In this document: positions 1-6,452 of the stretch, in pieces
Position numbering within the stretch: the first letter of the stretch is position 1
Layout of the letters: every line of letters begins with the position of its first letter
DNA from: Lachnospiraceae bacterium
Lineage (GTDB): Bacteria; Bacillota; Clostridia; Lachnospirales; Lachnospiraceae
DNA length: 64,000 nt
Assembly: GCA_910575075.1 (NCBI GenBank)
Contig: CAJTCY010000024.1
Coordinates: 1 to 64,000 of the forward strand
Direction of reading: 5' to 3'
Translations under genes and position numbers: made by a program
The notes under the pieces: model-generated
Databases searched by the model: none
What the model saw: only the letters and a program-made list of their open reading frames with translations
Told to the model about the DNA's origin: nothing

Positions 1-305
1 TTTACCATTACAAACCTGATATTCTTTCCGCTCATGAACTGGCCAAGGTCAAACCAATAGTGCCCTGTCGGTTCTATACCTACCATTGCCTCTTCAAGAT
101 TATTTTTCTGCATCAGCTCCACAACTGTATTGTAAAAGCTGTTGAATCCCCCCATAGAGTTAGAAAATGGCACAGGCTTCCTGGTAAGTTCGATGCCCCT
201 CCAGTTAAAAGCCCTGAAAAAGTGCTTCTCACTTCCGACATCAACACCGACAATCATTGTTGTTTCTTTTACTTGCGAAATCTTCTTGTTTTGTGTAGAA
301 TTCAT
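1..305 (-). CDS. IS110-family transposase, N-terminal part (runs off window)
   Basis: About 101 codons are visible; the rest lies beyond the left edge. The start ATG at 305 is preceded by AAGGAAGG at a normal distance. The N-terminus shows VGVDVGSEKHFF, the first acidic motif of the DEDD RuvC-like domain, and later EAMVGIEPTGHYWF, the second acidic motif. This is the arrangement of IS110-family transposases, which move by RNA-guided recombination (bridge RNA) and leave no terminal inverted repeats. Family assignment rests on these motifs; intactness of the C-terminal Tnp_20 serine domain cannot be judged here. Confidence 0.85.
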   Translation of the reverse strand, partial: MNSTQNKKISQVKETTMIVGVDVGSEKHFFRAFNWRGIELTRKPVPFSNSMGGFNSFYNTVVELMQKNNLEEAMVGIEPTGHYWFDLGQFMSGKNIRFVMV

Positions 306-450
306 CTTGTAGATACCTTCCTTTTCTGTTCATTTGCTAACTGCCTGGTCAGCAATGTCAGTATAGCGTAGGTATCTATTTTTTTAAATCCTTACTGAAC
401 TCTACACTTTGAATTATACAGGAAGCTTTCTTATGCATTCCTGACGCTGT
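306..450 (-). other. IS110 upstream non-coding end; candidate bridge-RNA region
   Basis: No gene is seen between the transposase start and the next small ORF. Arms TAGATACCT (310-318) and AGGTATCTA (370-378) form a 9-bp stem enclosing 51 nt. On the transposase strand the stem lies directly beside the ribosome binding site. In the IS110 group the bridge RNA is encoded in this 5' non-coding end, so position and pairing fit. The guide loops were not identified. Confidence 0.3.
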
Positions 451-452
451 TC

Positions 453-644
453 TTAAAACACGTACTTCATTACATCCACAATGATTGCGCCATAACTGTC
501 CGCTTTGATATTTACTTTCTTTTTGCCGCCTCCCTTAAAGGCAATCTGTACATGGCTGTCATCAACTAAAGATAATCCTGTAATATCGAGATTTGCGGAT
601 ACGAGCGTCAATTCAAAAATATTGATAAACTCATCTTTGCTCAT
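453..644 (-). CDS. small hypothetical protein, mobile-element cargo
   Basis: A 63-residue protein starting MSKDEFINIFELTL. Starting here puts GGAG 10 bases upstream; the alternative ATG at 653 would sit almost on the Shine-Dalgarno sequence. The sequence is acidic in its first half with a glycine-lysine stretch (FKGGGKKKV) in the middle. I do not recognise a characterised family. It is the last of a run of short same-strand genes (453-1593) next to an IS110 element, a pattern typical of the accessory ends of integrative conjugative elements. Function unknown. Confidence 0.55.
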   Translation of the reverse strand: MSKDEFINIFELTLVSANLDITGLSLVDDSHVQIAFKGGGKKKVNIKADSYGAIIVDVMKYVF

Positions 645-649
645 AAGAT

Positions 650-859
650 TCATGCTCCTTTCTTTTGTTTACATAAACCGTTTCTTTCCATCACTGCAAA
701 CTGCTTTGAGGAAAAGCATCTGGACACGTTTCTTTGCGTTTCTGACGATTGTTTCTGCCTGTTCCTGCATATCGGCGTTTTCCCATAATACTTTCCGTTG
801 TCTGTGGGGCATTTTGGACACTCATAGATTTCATAGTATAAAACCGTATAATCTGCCAT
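650..859 (-). CDS. small hypothetical protein, Cys-containing
   Basis: A 69-residue protein starting MADYTVLYYEIYECPKCP, with AAAGGAG nine bases upstream of the ATG. This is a better start signal than the overlapping reading frame at 691-918 has. A CPKC pair and a later ICRN cysteine suggest a small metal-binding knuckle, but the C-terminal third is basic and unlike a folded domain, so a frameshift in that half is possible. It lies 18 nt after the 878-1174 gene and touches the next one, so the three are probably co-transcribed. Function unknown. Confidence 0.45.
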   Translation of the reverse strand: MADYTVLYYEIYECPKCPTDNGKYYGKTPICRNRQKQSSETQRNVSRCFSSKQFAVMERNGLCKQKKGA

Positions 860-877
860 CTGATGATTCTCCTTTTC

Positions 878-1174
878 TCAGAAATTCCCGGAAAACTGGT
901 CAGTGATATATTTATCATGGCTTACGCCAGCCTGTTCCAGCGTCTGTATGACAATGGCTTCTGTCGCATCAAGCAAATCACAATAAGTGCCGCCATACAG
1001 GCGGGCAGTATTGTCAGGCTCTTTCTCATCATCTTCTGGACTGGTGAGCGTGATGTTCTGTTCATCGAGAATATTTTCGAAGTTCTTAACAATCCGTGCC
1101 GCAATATCATGCGTATAGACCCGTTCCGTTGCGGCATCTGCCCTTGTTTTTGACAATTCAGATTTTTCCATCAT
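878..1174 (-). CDS. hypothetical protein of conjugative-element type
   Basis: A 98-residue acidic, helical protein (MMEKSELSKTRADAATERVY at the N-terminus) with AAAGGGG about 13 bases before the first of two adjacent ATGs; either could be used. No transmembrane segment or catalytic motif is visible. It is first in the run of three small genes 1174 to 453, downstream of a terminator that separates it from the 1288-1593 gene. Proteins of this kind occur as unannotated cargo of Lachnospiraceae conjugative elements; that link is inferred from context only. Confidence 0.6.
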   Translation of the reverse strand: MMEKSELSKTRADAATERVYTHDIAARIVKNFENILDEQNITLTSPEDDEKEPDNTARLYGGTYCDLLDATEAIVIQTLEQAGVSHDKYITDQFSGNF

Positions 1175-1214
1175 AATTCGTTGCGCCCCTTTCGCCTAGC
1201 TGTTTTTAAACAGC

Positions 1215-1244
1215 AAAAAAGGAGCCTGTTTTCCGGCTGGCTCC
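1215..1244 (-). terminator. intrinsic terminator after the 1288-1593 gene
   Basis: On the minus strand GGAGCC (1239-1244) pairs with GGCTCC (1221-1226) and is followed at once by six T (1215-1220). A second short hairpin, GCTGTTT/AAACAGC, lies at 1199-1214. Confidence 0.7.
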
Positions 1245-1287
1245 AAAGCCGTATTTAAAGGAATAATATTCTGGCATATGTAAAGAA

Positions 1288-1593
1288 TCATTCTTCTGCC
1301 TCAACGCCCTTTATCAGCCCCAGAGAAACAAGCAGACTGACCGTATCCTTAATGCCACACATATACGAAATGTCAGCATAGCGGTGATTGACTGTTGACG
1401 CGCTGTCCACATAGGCATTTATTACCTTTTTCTGTTCTTTGGTCAAACGGAGATTTTGATATCGCCGCTCCTGTTCACTTTCATCCCTGAAGTTTTTCAG
1501 ATAGATTTCGTCTGCCGAGGCTAAAGCATCCCTGCTCCTGTCCATGAAATTTCCCATGCCTTTTGTAATCAAATCTTCAATCAGATTATTCAT
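1288..1593 (-). CDS. hypothetical protein (DUF6809-like)
   Basis: A 101-residue protein from the internal ATG at 1593. AGAAAGGAG sits just upstream of that ATG, and the longer upstream extension has no signal. The first residues MNNLIEDLITKGMGNF and the helical, charged body (about 45-80: LTKEQKKVINAYVDSAS) followed by a hydrophobic end (GIKDTVSLLVSLGLI) resemble the small helical DUF6809-type proteins common in Firmicute mobile elements. The resemblance is by pattern only. It has its own terminator downstream, so it is a separate unit from the 453-1174 cluster. Function unknown. Confidence 0.6.
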   Translation of the reverse strand: MNNLIEDLITKGMGNFMDRSRDALASADEIYLKNFRDESEQERRYQNLRLTKEQKKVINAYVDSASTVNHRYADISYMCGIKDTVSLLVSLGLIKGVEAEE

Positions 1594-1701
1594 ATCCGTC
1601 TCCTTTCTGTGATTATATGTCACAGATGCACCCGTGCATTTTTTTACTATTAATGGCGGGAAAAAGTCTGCGGATAAAGCCAAAGACACCTATATTTTTT
1701 C

Positions 1702-1730
1702 TTGCGCTTCACACCTGAATATGTTATATT
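1702..1730 (+). promoter_or_regulatory. promoter of the antitoxin RNA
   Basis: TTGCGC (1702-1707), a 17-nt spacer, and TATATT (1725-1730) predict a transcript starting near 1737, running towards and overlapping the end of the small toxin gene on the other strand. Confidence 0.5.
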
Positions 1731-1736
1731 ATAAAC

Positions 1737-1845
1737 AGAAAAAGGGAAAGCCATAGAAGCGGCTCTACCCCTTTAACTGTAAACTATACCCTCCGAAAAG
1801 GGTCAGCCGTCGCTAGTGGAAGTAGTGGCGGCTATTTTCTTTTGT
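1737..1845 (+). ncRNA. predicted antisense antitoxin RNA of a type I toxin-antitoxin locus
   Basis: The predicted transcript is about 105 nt. It begins below a good sigma-A promoter and ends in a G-U containing hairpin, AGCCGTCGCTA/TAGTGGCGGCT (about 1806-1834), followed by TATTTTCTTTT. It contains TATACCCTCCGAAAA at 1785-1799. The same 15 bases occur in direct orientation at 1978-1992, inside the 5' leader of the toxin mRNA made from the other strand, so the two RNAs are complementary there as well as at the shared terminator. This is the layout of the par/Fst antitoxin RNAII. There is no useful ORF in it. Confidence 0.5.
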
Positions 1846-1992
1846 CCTTAAAAATCTGATAAAACAGACTGATAAGGGCAACAATGAATGTGCAGAATAA
1901 AAACAAATCCTGATATGTAATCATTGTATCGCCCTCCTTTCTTTCGTACCCAAAGGGCATGATATCTGGAGGGCTGTTATACCCTCCGAAAA
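1785..1992. repeat. 15-bp direct repeat pair linking toxin leader and antitoxin RNA
   Basis: TATACCCTCCGAAAA is present at 1785-1799 and again at 1978-1992. Because the two convergent transcripts cross opposite copies, the repeats make trans-pairing segments. Confidence 0.8.
1832..1924 (-). CDS. holin-like type I toxin peptide (30 aa)
   Basis: A 30-residue peptide, MITYQDLFLF at the N-terminus, then one hydrophobic helix (about residues 7-24) and a basic tail KDKRK. This is the pattern of the putative holin-like toxins (Hol_Tox) of Firmicutes, which insert in the inner membrane when the antisense RNA is lost. AAAGGAGG lies at ideal distance before the ATG at 1924, which decides against the longer 79-codon reading. 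The mRNA has a ~108-nt leader from the promoter at 2039-2067. Short length, single helix and the convergent antisense RNA all support the call. Confidence 0.75.
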   Translation of the reverse strand: MITYQDLFLFCTFIVALISLFYQIFKDKRK

Positions 1993-2038
1993 ACAAGAGG
2001 GGTAAAGCCGCCTTGGCTCTATGGTTTCCCATAAAGGG

Positions 2039-2067
2039 AGTATAGCACACATTCCCTTGTTGGACAA
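2039..2067 (-). promoter_or_regulatory. promoter of the toxin mRNA
   Basis: Minus strand TTGTCC (2062-2067), a 17-nt spacer, TATACT (2039-2044); start predicted near 2032, giving a long leader that contains the repeat at 1978-1992. Confidence 0.6.
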
Positions 2068-2167
2068 TCATAATGTTGTGATAATAAAAAGTACCCTTTA
2101 TAGAAAGACAGTTACTTACTATTTTATTAAACGCATACTTTTGTTTTTAACAAAATTTACAACAACT

Positions 2168-3112
2168 CTAAATTACATAGTTTCTTTCATGAGTCAAACC
2201 GTACTTTGCAAGTTCTATTAAAAAATTCATATTTATCTTTCTTTTCATATTAAATTCTAATGGAATCCCAAACATAGCTGATATAGATGGATTTGTCAAA
2301 CTAGGCGTTATTGTAAATTTTATTTCTATTTTTCTAGTTGAAACTTCCTTTCTGCTTATTTGGTAGACAATTTCAGACAATCTATCTGTATATTCTTTAA
2401 ACCGCAAAATATTTCCATTATTAACTGCATCATCTAATAAATTCATTGTTTGCCTAAAATCTATTATATCTTTATGTTCTTTCAATTGAAATGCTATATT
2501 AATTGCATCTTGAAGAGATATAGCATATTCACATATATAGTCAACTAAAAGTGGAGATTGTATGTTGATGCTTTCTTTATCCATAAATGAATATACTTCT
2601 TTGCAAATCTCATAAACTTCCTTATCTATGTATTCCAATGCAGCTTCCCTTGTCCATAATTTTTTTGTTATTCCTGATTTCCGAACAAAATTAGCCCTTT
2701 GTTCAGATAGCAGAATATTCATATCTACCATTTGACCTAATGACAAATAAAATATTGCATCTTCTTTAATTGTTTTGCTTTTTTCATATTCAACATTATA
2801 TAACCATTCAAAATAAATATCATCAGCAACTGTTTCTATCTCATCATAATTATAAGGCAAATCTAAAATTGTACTTTTAACACATTTTGTTAATTCATTT
2901 TCTTGTTTCTTTTCTTGTCTTCTTTTGTCGGATTCAGCATAGGCTTGCCTTGAGAAACTTTTTCTTGGTGACTTATAGATAGCCTCCCATAAAATCAAAG
3001 CATACAAATACCTTTGAAAATAAAAATTATGTTTATACTCCCTATTATTTGGTTTCTCACACAAATTTAATATGTTATTGGCTGATAAATTATCTGATAT
3101 TATACACCACAC
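2168..3112 (-). CDS. hypothetical protein, partner of the SIR2/AbiH-like gene
   Basis: A 314-residue soluble protein with a GTG start at 3112 and AAGGAG nine bases upstream. It is rich in Lys, Glu, Ile and Asn and predicted mostly helical; a strongly basic stretch (about 48-75, KSPRKSFSRQAYAESDKRRQ) is followed by long helices. The C-terminus has a beta-like segment (KIEIKFTITPSLTNPSISAM). I do not recognise a family. It follows the SIR2/AbiH-like gene by 111 nt on the same strand and shares its very low GC, so the two are likely one acquired unit. A role in phage defence is inference from the neighbour. Confidence 0.7.
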   Translation of the reverse strand: MWCIISDNLSANNILNLCEKPNNREYKHNFYFQRYLYALILWEAIYKSPRKSFSRQAYAESDKRRQEKKQENELTKCVKSTILDLPYNYDEIETVADDIYFEWLYNVEYEKSKTIKEDAIFYLSLGQMVDMNILLSEQRANFVRKSGITKKLWTREAALEYIDKEVYEICKEVYSFMDKESINIQSPLLVDYICEYAISLQDAINIAFQLKEHKDIIDFRQTMNLLDDAVNNGNILRFKEYTDRLSEIVYQISRKEVSTRKIEIKFTITPSLTNPSISAMFGIPLEFNMKRKINMNFLIELAKYGLTHERNYVI

Positions 3113-3223
3113 ACCTTCACACTCCTTATAAATATACCATTATATTTTTGCTAATCTCTAATAGTCCCCCATCCAAAAAACCAGAAAAATCATTCTTATA
3201 CCCGTCATTTTGTATTTCAATTA

Positions 3224-4144
3224 TTAGATTACAGCTAAGTTGTTTATCTCTGATGAATCTTTAAACACATGGGGACAATACAACTTTTTATCCCACATTT
3301 CTACTTCTGTGCTAGTTTCCATATTATATACATATATTGTTACAGATTTCATTCTGTTTATAACATCAATCAAACTATCATCACCATATGGTGATAATCC
3401 AAAAATATCAAGTTCTTCCGCTTCCCAAAGCTGTACATATAATTCTCTTTTTGAATGAGGAAACAAATCATCTGCGAAATAGAGATTACTCGATGGATAC
3501 ACACCGATTACATCAATCAATTTTTCTTTTGGAATACTGTCTGGCGAAAAAATAATATTTGATGTATCTATCAGTTTTACATTATTAAATTTTCCAATAA
3601 TATCCATTGCATCTCTATATTTCGAATAACAGTTTCTTTCACTGCTACCCAATAATATATTCTGCCCATCTCCCAAACTATCCAAATCAAATTTTCCATG
3701 TAAATAAATACATTTCTCAGCCTTATCCCAAAATTCTATATAATTTAATGTAAAAACCTTCTCATATTCACTAATGTTCAATAACTTCTTTGAATCATAA
3801 CTTGTACAAATTTTTCCCATATCATCATAAAAGATAGATGTTAAGGCAATGCATTTAACAATATCTTGCAAACGTATCTCATCATTATCTGTCCATCTTT
3901 GATTGGCATGAGTTTTAATATATGTGTACAAAGAACCCGCTAACGATTCTATTCCATCCACTTTTGAAGATTGAATAATATCATTGCATACATCCTTTGA
4001 TAAATTTATTCCATAAAGAGTCTCTGACACAAAAGAATTTCTATACATATTATATCGAAATCTATCCTTTATTTCAGATACAGCTAACCCCGTTATCCCT
4101 ATTCTTGCATTGATTCCATTTCCTAACAAAAGACTCTTAGCCAT
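3224..4144 (-). CDS. SIR2/AbiH-like protein, candidate defence effector
   Basis: A 306-residue protein from the ATG at 4144; the GTG 18 nt upstream is a weaker choice. Motifs resemble the SIR2/AbiH nucleotide-binding fold: LLLGNGIN near the N-terminus (residues 5-12), FTLNY (131-135) in the place of the TTNYD/FNYT motif, YLHG (147-150) matching the catalytic-histidine loop, and DIFGLSPYGDDSLID (246-260) like the closing GxS...D strand. Such proteins deplete NAD+ or abort infection in several phage-defence systems. Neighbours: a decayed gene directly upstream and a 314-aa partner downstream. AT content is far above the core genes, a sign of transfer. Fold assignment is by motif, not alignment. 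Confidence 0.6.
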   Translation of the reverse strand: MAKSLLLGNGINARIGITGLAVSEIKDRFRYNMYRNSFVSETLYGINLSKDVCNDIIQSSKVDGIESLAGSLYTYIKTHANQRWTDNDEIRLQDIVKCIALTSIFYDDMGKICTSYDSKKLLNISEYEKVFTLNYIEFWDKAEKCIYLHGKFDLDSLGDGQNILLGSSERNCYSKYRDAMDIIGKFNNVKLIDTSNIIFSPDSIPKEKLIDVIGVYPSSNLYFADDLFPHSKRELYVQLWEAEELDIFGLSPYGDDSLIDVINRMKSVTIYVYNMETSTEVEMWDKKLYCPHVFKDSSEINNLAVI

Positions 4145-4158
4145 TCTCCCCACCCCCT

Positions 4159-4540
4159 TCACTGAACGTAAATCTGGGCATCTTTATAAATTGTTGACCA
4201 CAGAGTCCAATATCCAAAACATCTTTCAGAAAAATACTTGTCATTCTTAATTAGCGTTTTCATCATAGAAAATATTTTCCTCACTGCCTCTATATCATCA
4301 GAGGTCAACACAAGCCTATCCCATCAAGCATAATCGAAATTTCAGGATTTTTTTCCTCCGTTGACCTAGACGCTATATCCATCATCTGCTTAAAAGCTCT
4401 CTGATTTTTTGTCTGTCATTTTCTTTCTGTCTCTCATTATTCAAAAATGGTTTCCTATTGCTCACTAATTCACAATTGTGTGTATCATAATATCGCCCTA
4501 TCAATGTAAGTATTGAAGAGCTGCCTTTTTTGAATAGCAC
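4159..4540 (-). pseudogene. frameshifted remnant upstream of the SIR2/AbiH-like gene
   Basis: The minus strand carries continuous coding-like sequence that changes frame twice. From 4540 one frame reads ...LIGRYYDTHNCELVSNRKPF through ENDRQKIRELL. A second frame continues with KQMMDIASRSTEEKNPEI. A third runs VLTSDDIEAVRKIFSMMKTL to FGYWTLWSTIYKDAQIYVQ and stops at 4159, 15 bases before the next ATG. Together these make about 125 codons of a helical protein without an intact start. The close coupling suggests it was once the first gene of the SIR2/AbiH-like unit. No family was recognised. Confidence 0.55.
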
Positions 4541-4722
4541 TTATTTGAACAATTAACTATTATAATATATATGATATTATAAAATCAAAAATTTACACAA
4601 GTCAAGGACTTTTCGGGAAAAGAAACCTGGCTTATTGATAACATACCACTTTATATCTTATCTATATAATACAAACATTTTGGTGCACTATATTTGCAAG
4701 TGATATGATAAAGTCATAAAAT

Positions 4723-4759
4723 AAGCATAGCCCAGAAATTAATTTTCTAGGTTATGCTT
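4723..4759 (-). terminator. terminator downstream of rlmD region
   Basis: AAGCATAGCCCAGAAA (4723-4738) pairs with TTTCTAGGTTATGCTT (4744-4759) through 14 Watson-Crick and two G-U pairs; on the minus strand it runs into TTATTTTATG. The rest of 4541-4779 is AT-rich and I see no gene in it. Confidence 0.6.
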
Positions 4760-4779
4760 GATTAACTGTATTACAAATC

Positions 4780-5100
4780 TTACATCATATGAAAATACTC
4801 AAACGCCGCCATAATCGCTTTTTCTTTCTCCGGCGGACATTTCGGCACATGGCATTTATTATCGCCTAAATTGTAATTCAGACGTTTCTCCAAACCGCAT
4901 TTATCTTTTATCTGCGCCACATATAAGGACGATACGTTTAAACCATACTCTGCTTTTATCCATTCTTTAATTTCCGTGTAGGTTGCACATTGCTTTACAT
5001 CTCTTAAAAATTCGTTATCTTTCGGCTCATAATCAAGGTATAAATAAACTGAATCAGCGGTGTTACTATTTCCTACCCAATAAGACGCACGTCTCCACAT
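4780..5100 (-). CDS. out-of-frame C-terminal extension of RlmD
   Basis: A 106-codon frame that starts inside the end of rlmD (overlap 35 nt) and has no ribosome binding site of its own. From residue 40 it reads ATYTEIKEWIKAEYGLNVSS, then YVAQIKDKCGLE, NYNLGDN and CPPEKEKAIMAAFEYFHMM. That is the small helical extension found at the C-terminus of many clostridial RlmD proteins and of some conjugative-element proteins. Here it is one frame away from rlmD, which ends LLGRK-stop. The shift is near 5065-5075. Possibilities: a real frameshift mutation, a sequencing error, programmed frameshifting, or a recombination scar at an integration site. On its own it is probably not translated. Confidence 0.5.
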   Translation of the reverse strand: MWRRASYWVGNSNTADSVYLYLDYEPKDNEFLRDVKQCATYTEIKEWIKAEYGLNVSSLYVAQIKDKCGLEKRLNYNLGDNKCHVPKCPPEKEKAIMAAFEYFHMM

Positions 5101-6451
5101 GTGTCGTCTGCGGAAACATATCCACCGGCTGCACCTCCCGTATTTGATACCCCTGTCCGCACAAATATTTTAAATCCCGTGCCAGCGTTGCAGAATCACA
5201 GCTCACATATACCACCCGCTCCGGCTGCATTTTGACAATCGTTTCCAGGCACTTCATGTCACAGCCCTTTCGAGGCGGATCTACCACAATCACGTCTGCA
5301 CGAAGTTTCTCCCGCTCATACCATTGGGGGAGTATCTCTTCTGCCTTCCCCACAAAAAACTCCACATTTTCAATTCCGTTAATGTTAGCATTATTTCTGG
5401 CATCCTCAATGGCAGATGCTATTATTTCCACGCCAAAAACATGTTTCGCTTTTTGCGCCAGAAACAGAGAAATGGTTCCAATTCCGCAATAGAGGTCCCA
5501 CACAATCTCGTTTCCCGTCAAACATGCGTAATCAAGAGCAGTCTCATAAAGTTTTTTCGTCTGAACCGGATTTACCTGGTAGAAGGACAGCGGTGAAATC
5601 TGGTATTGGATATTTCCGATATAATCTGTAATATAATCCCGGCCCCAAAGATTGATCATTCGTTCCCCCAATATCACATTGGTATTCTTCTGATTGACAT
5701 TCAGCATAATACTCGCCATCCCCGGCAGCTTTTGAAGCTCCTCCACCAACTTTTCCGACTGAGGAAGCCCGCAGCCATTGATCACCAAACAAACCATGAT
5801 TTCCTGGGTAGCAAATCCATAACGTATCAGCACATGGCGTACCAATCCTTTGCCCGACTCTTCATCATAAGGAAAAATCCGATATTGTTCCATAAAGGAA
5901 ATCACAATTGTAAGAATTTGTTCGTTGACGCCAACCCCCAGAAAACATTTCCTGTTGGAAATAATATGATGGCTTCTCGCAGCATAAAATCCGGTTATTA
6001 TTCTTCCGTCTTTGTTTGTGCCAACAGGAAACTGCGCTTTATTCCGATAGAAAAAAGGCTCTTCCATACCGATAATCGGATGAAAGAGAATCCCTTGTCT
6101 GTCATTTTCAGTTTCTTCTATACGAAACCCTCCGATCCGCTCCAGATTGTTCCGTACCTTTTTTTCCTTGTATTGAAGCTGCTGCATATAATCCAGAACC
6201 TGAAGCTGGCAGCCGCCGCACTGGCGGTAGCAGCTGCACATAGGCTCCGCGCGATAAGGAGACGGCGACAATACTTTCAGCAGTCTTGCATATCCATAAT
6301 GCTTTTTCATTTTCATAATCTTTACCAGTACACGGTCGCCGATTACAGTATCCTTGACAAAAAAAGCTGCTCCCTCTGCTTTCCCAATTCCTTCTCCATT
6401 TACCCCGATATCTTCAATTAGAAGTTCAAGTTCCATATTTTTCCGAAACAT
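5066..6451 (-). CDS. rlmD: 23S rRNA (uracil-5-)-methyltransferase RlmD/RumA family
   Basis: A 461-residue protein; the start at 6451 has TGAGGAA upstream, inside the end of yhaM. Residues ~5-62 form a TRAM RNA-binding domain, followed by the 4Fe-4S cysteine cluster CSCYRQCGGC (C72, C74, C78, C81). The SAM site is WDLYCGIGTISL, then VVDPPRKG. YVSCDSATLARDL holds the catalytic cysteine (about C418), and the HVET glutamate follows. It methylates C5 of a uridine in 23S rRNA (m5U1939-type in E. coli). It is translationally coupled to yhaM (stop TAG, then ATG after one base). The normal C-terminal extension is out of frame downstream. Confidence 0.92.
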   Translation of the reverse strand: MFRKNMELELLIEDIGVNGEGIGKAEGAAFFVKDTVIGDRVLVKIMKMKKHYGYARLLKVLSPSPYRAEPMCSCYRQCGGCQLQVLDYMQQLQYKEKKVRNNLERIGGFRIEETENDRQGILFHPIIGMEEPFFYRNKAQFPVGTNKDGRIITGFYAARSHHIISNRKCFLGVGVNEQILTIVISFMEQYRIFPYDEESGKGLVRHVLIRYGFATQEIMVCLVINGCGLPQSEKLVEELQKLPGMASIMLNVNQKNTNVILGERMINLWGRDYITDYIGNIQYQISPLSFYQVNPVQTKKLYETALDYACLTGNEIVWDLYCGIGTISLFLAQKAKHVFGVEIIASAIEDARNNANINGIENVEFFVGKAEEILPQWYEREKLRADVIVVDPPRKGCDMKCLETIVKMQPERVVYVSCDSATLARDLKYLCGQGYQIREVQPVDMFPQTTHVETCVLLGRK

Positions 6452-6452
6452 G

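Noticed and set aside
505-906. 133-codon + strand frame
   Set aside because: Antisense to small minus-strand genes with good Shine-Dalgarno sequences; composition looks like a shadow frame.
691-918. 75-codon minus-strand frame overlapping 650-859
   Set aside because: The 650-859 frame has AAAGGAG at nine bases from its ATG; this one has no comparable signal.
3224-4144. Assignment to a named SIR2 defence system such as Thoeris or SIR2-APAZ
   Set aside because: No TIR, Argonaute or HerA-like partner is present and the motifs fit AbiH about as well as SIR2.
5606-6421. 271-codon open frame on the + strand
   Set aside because: It lies wholly antisense to rlmD, which has all family motifs; no ribosome binding site and no protein-like composition.
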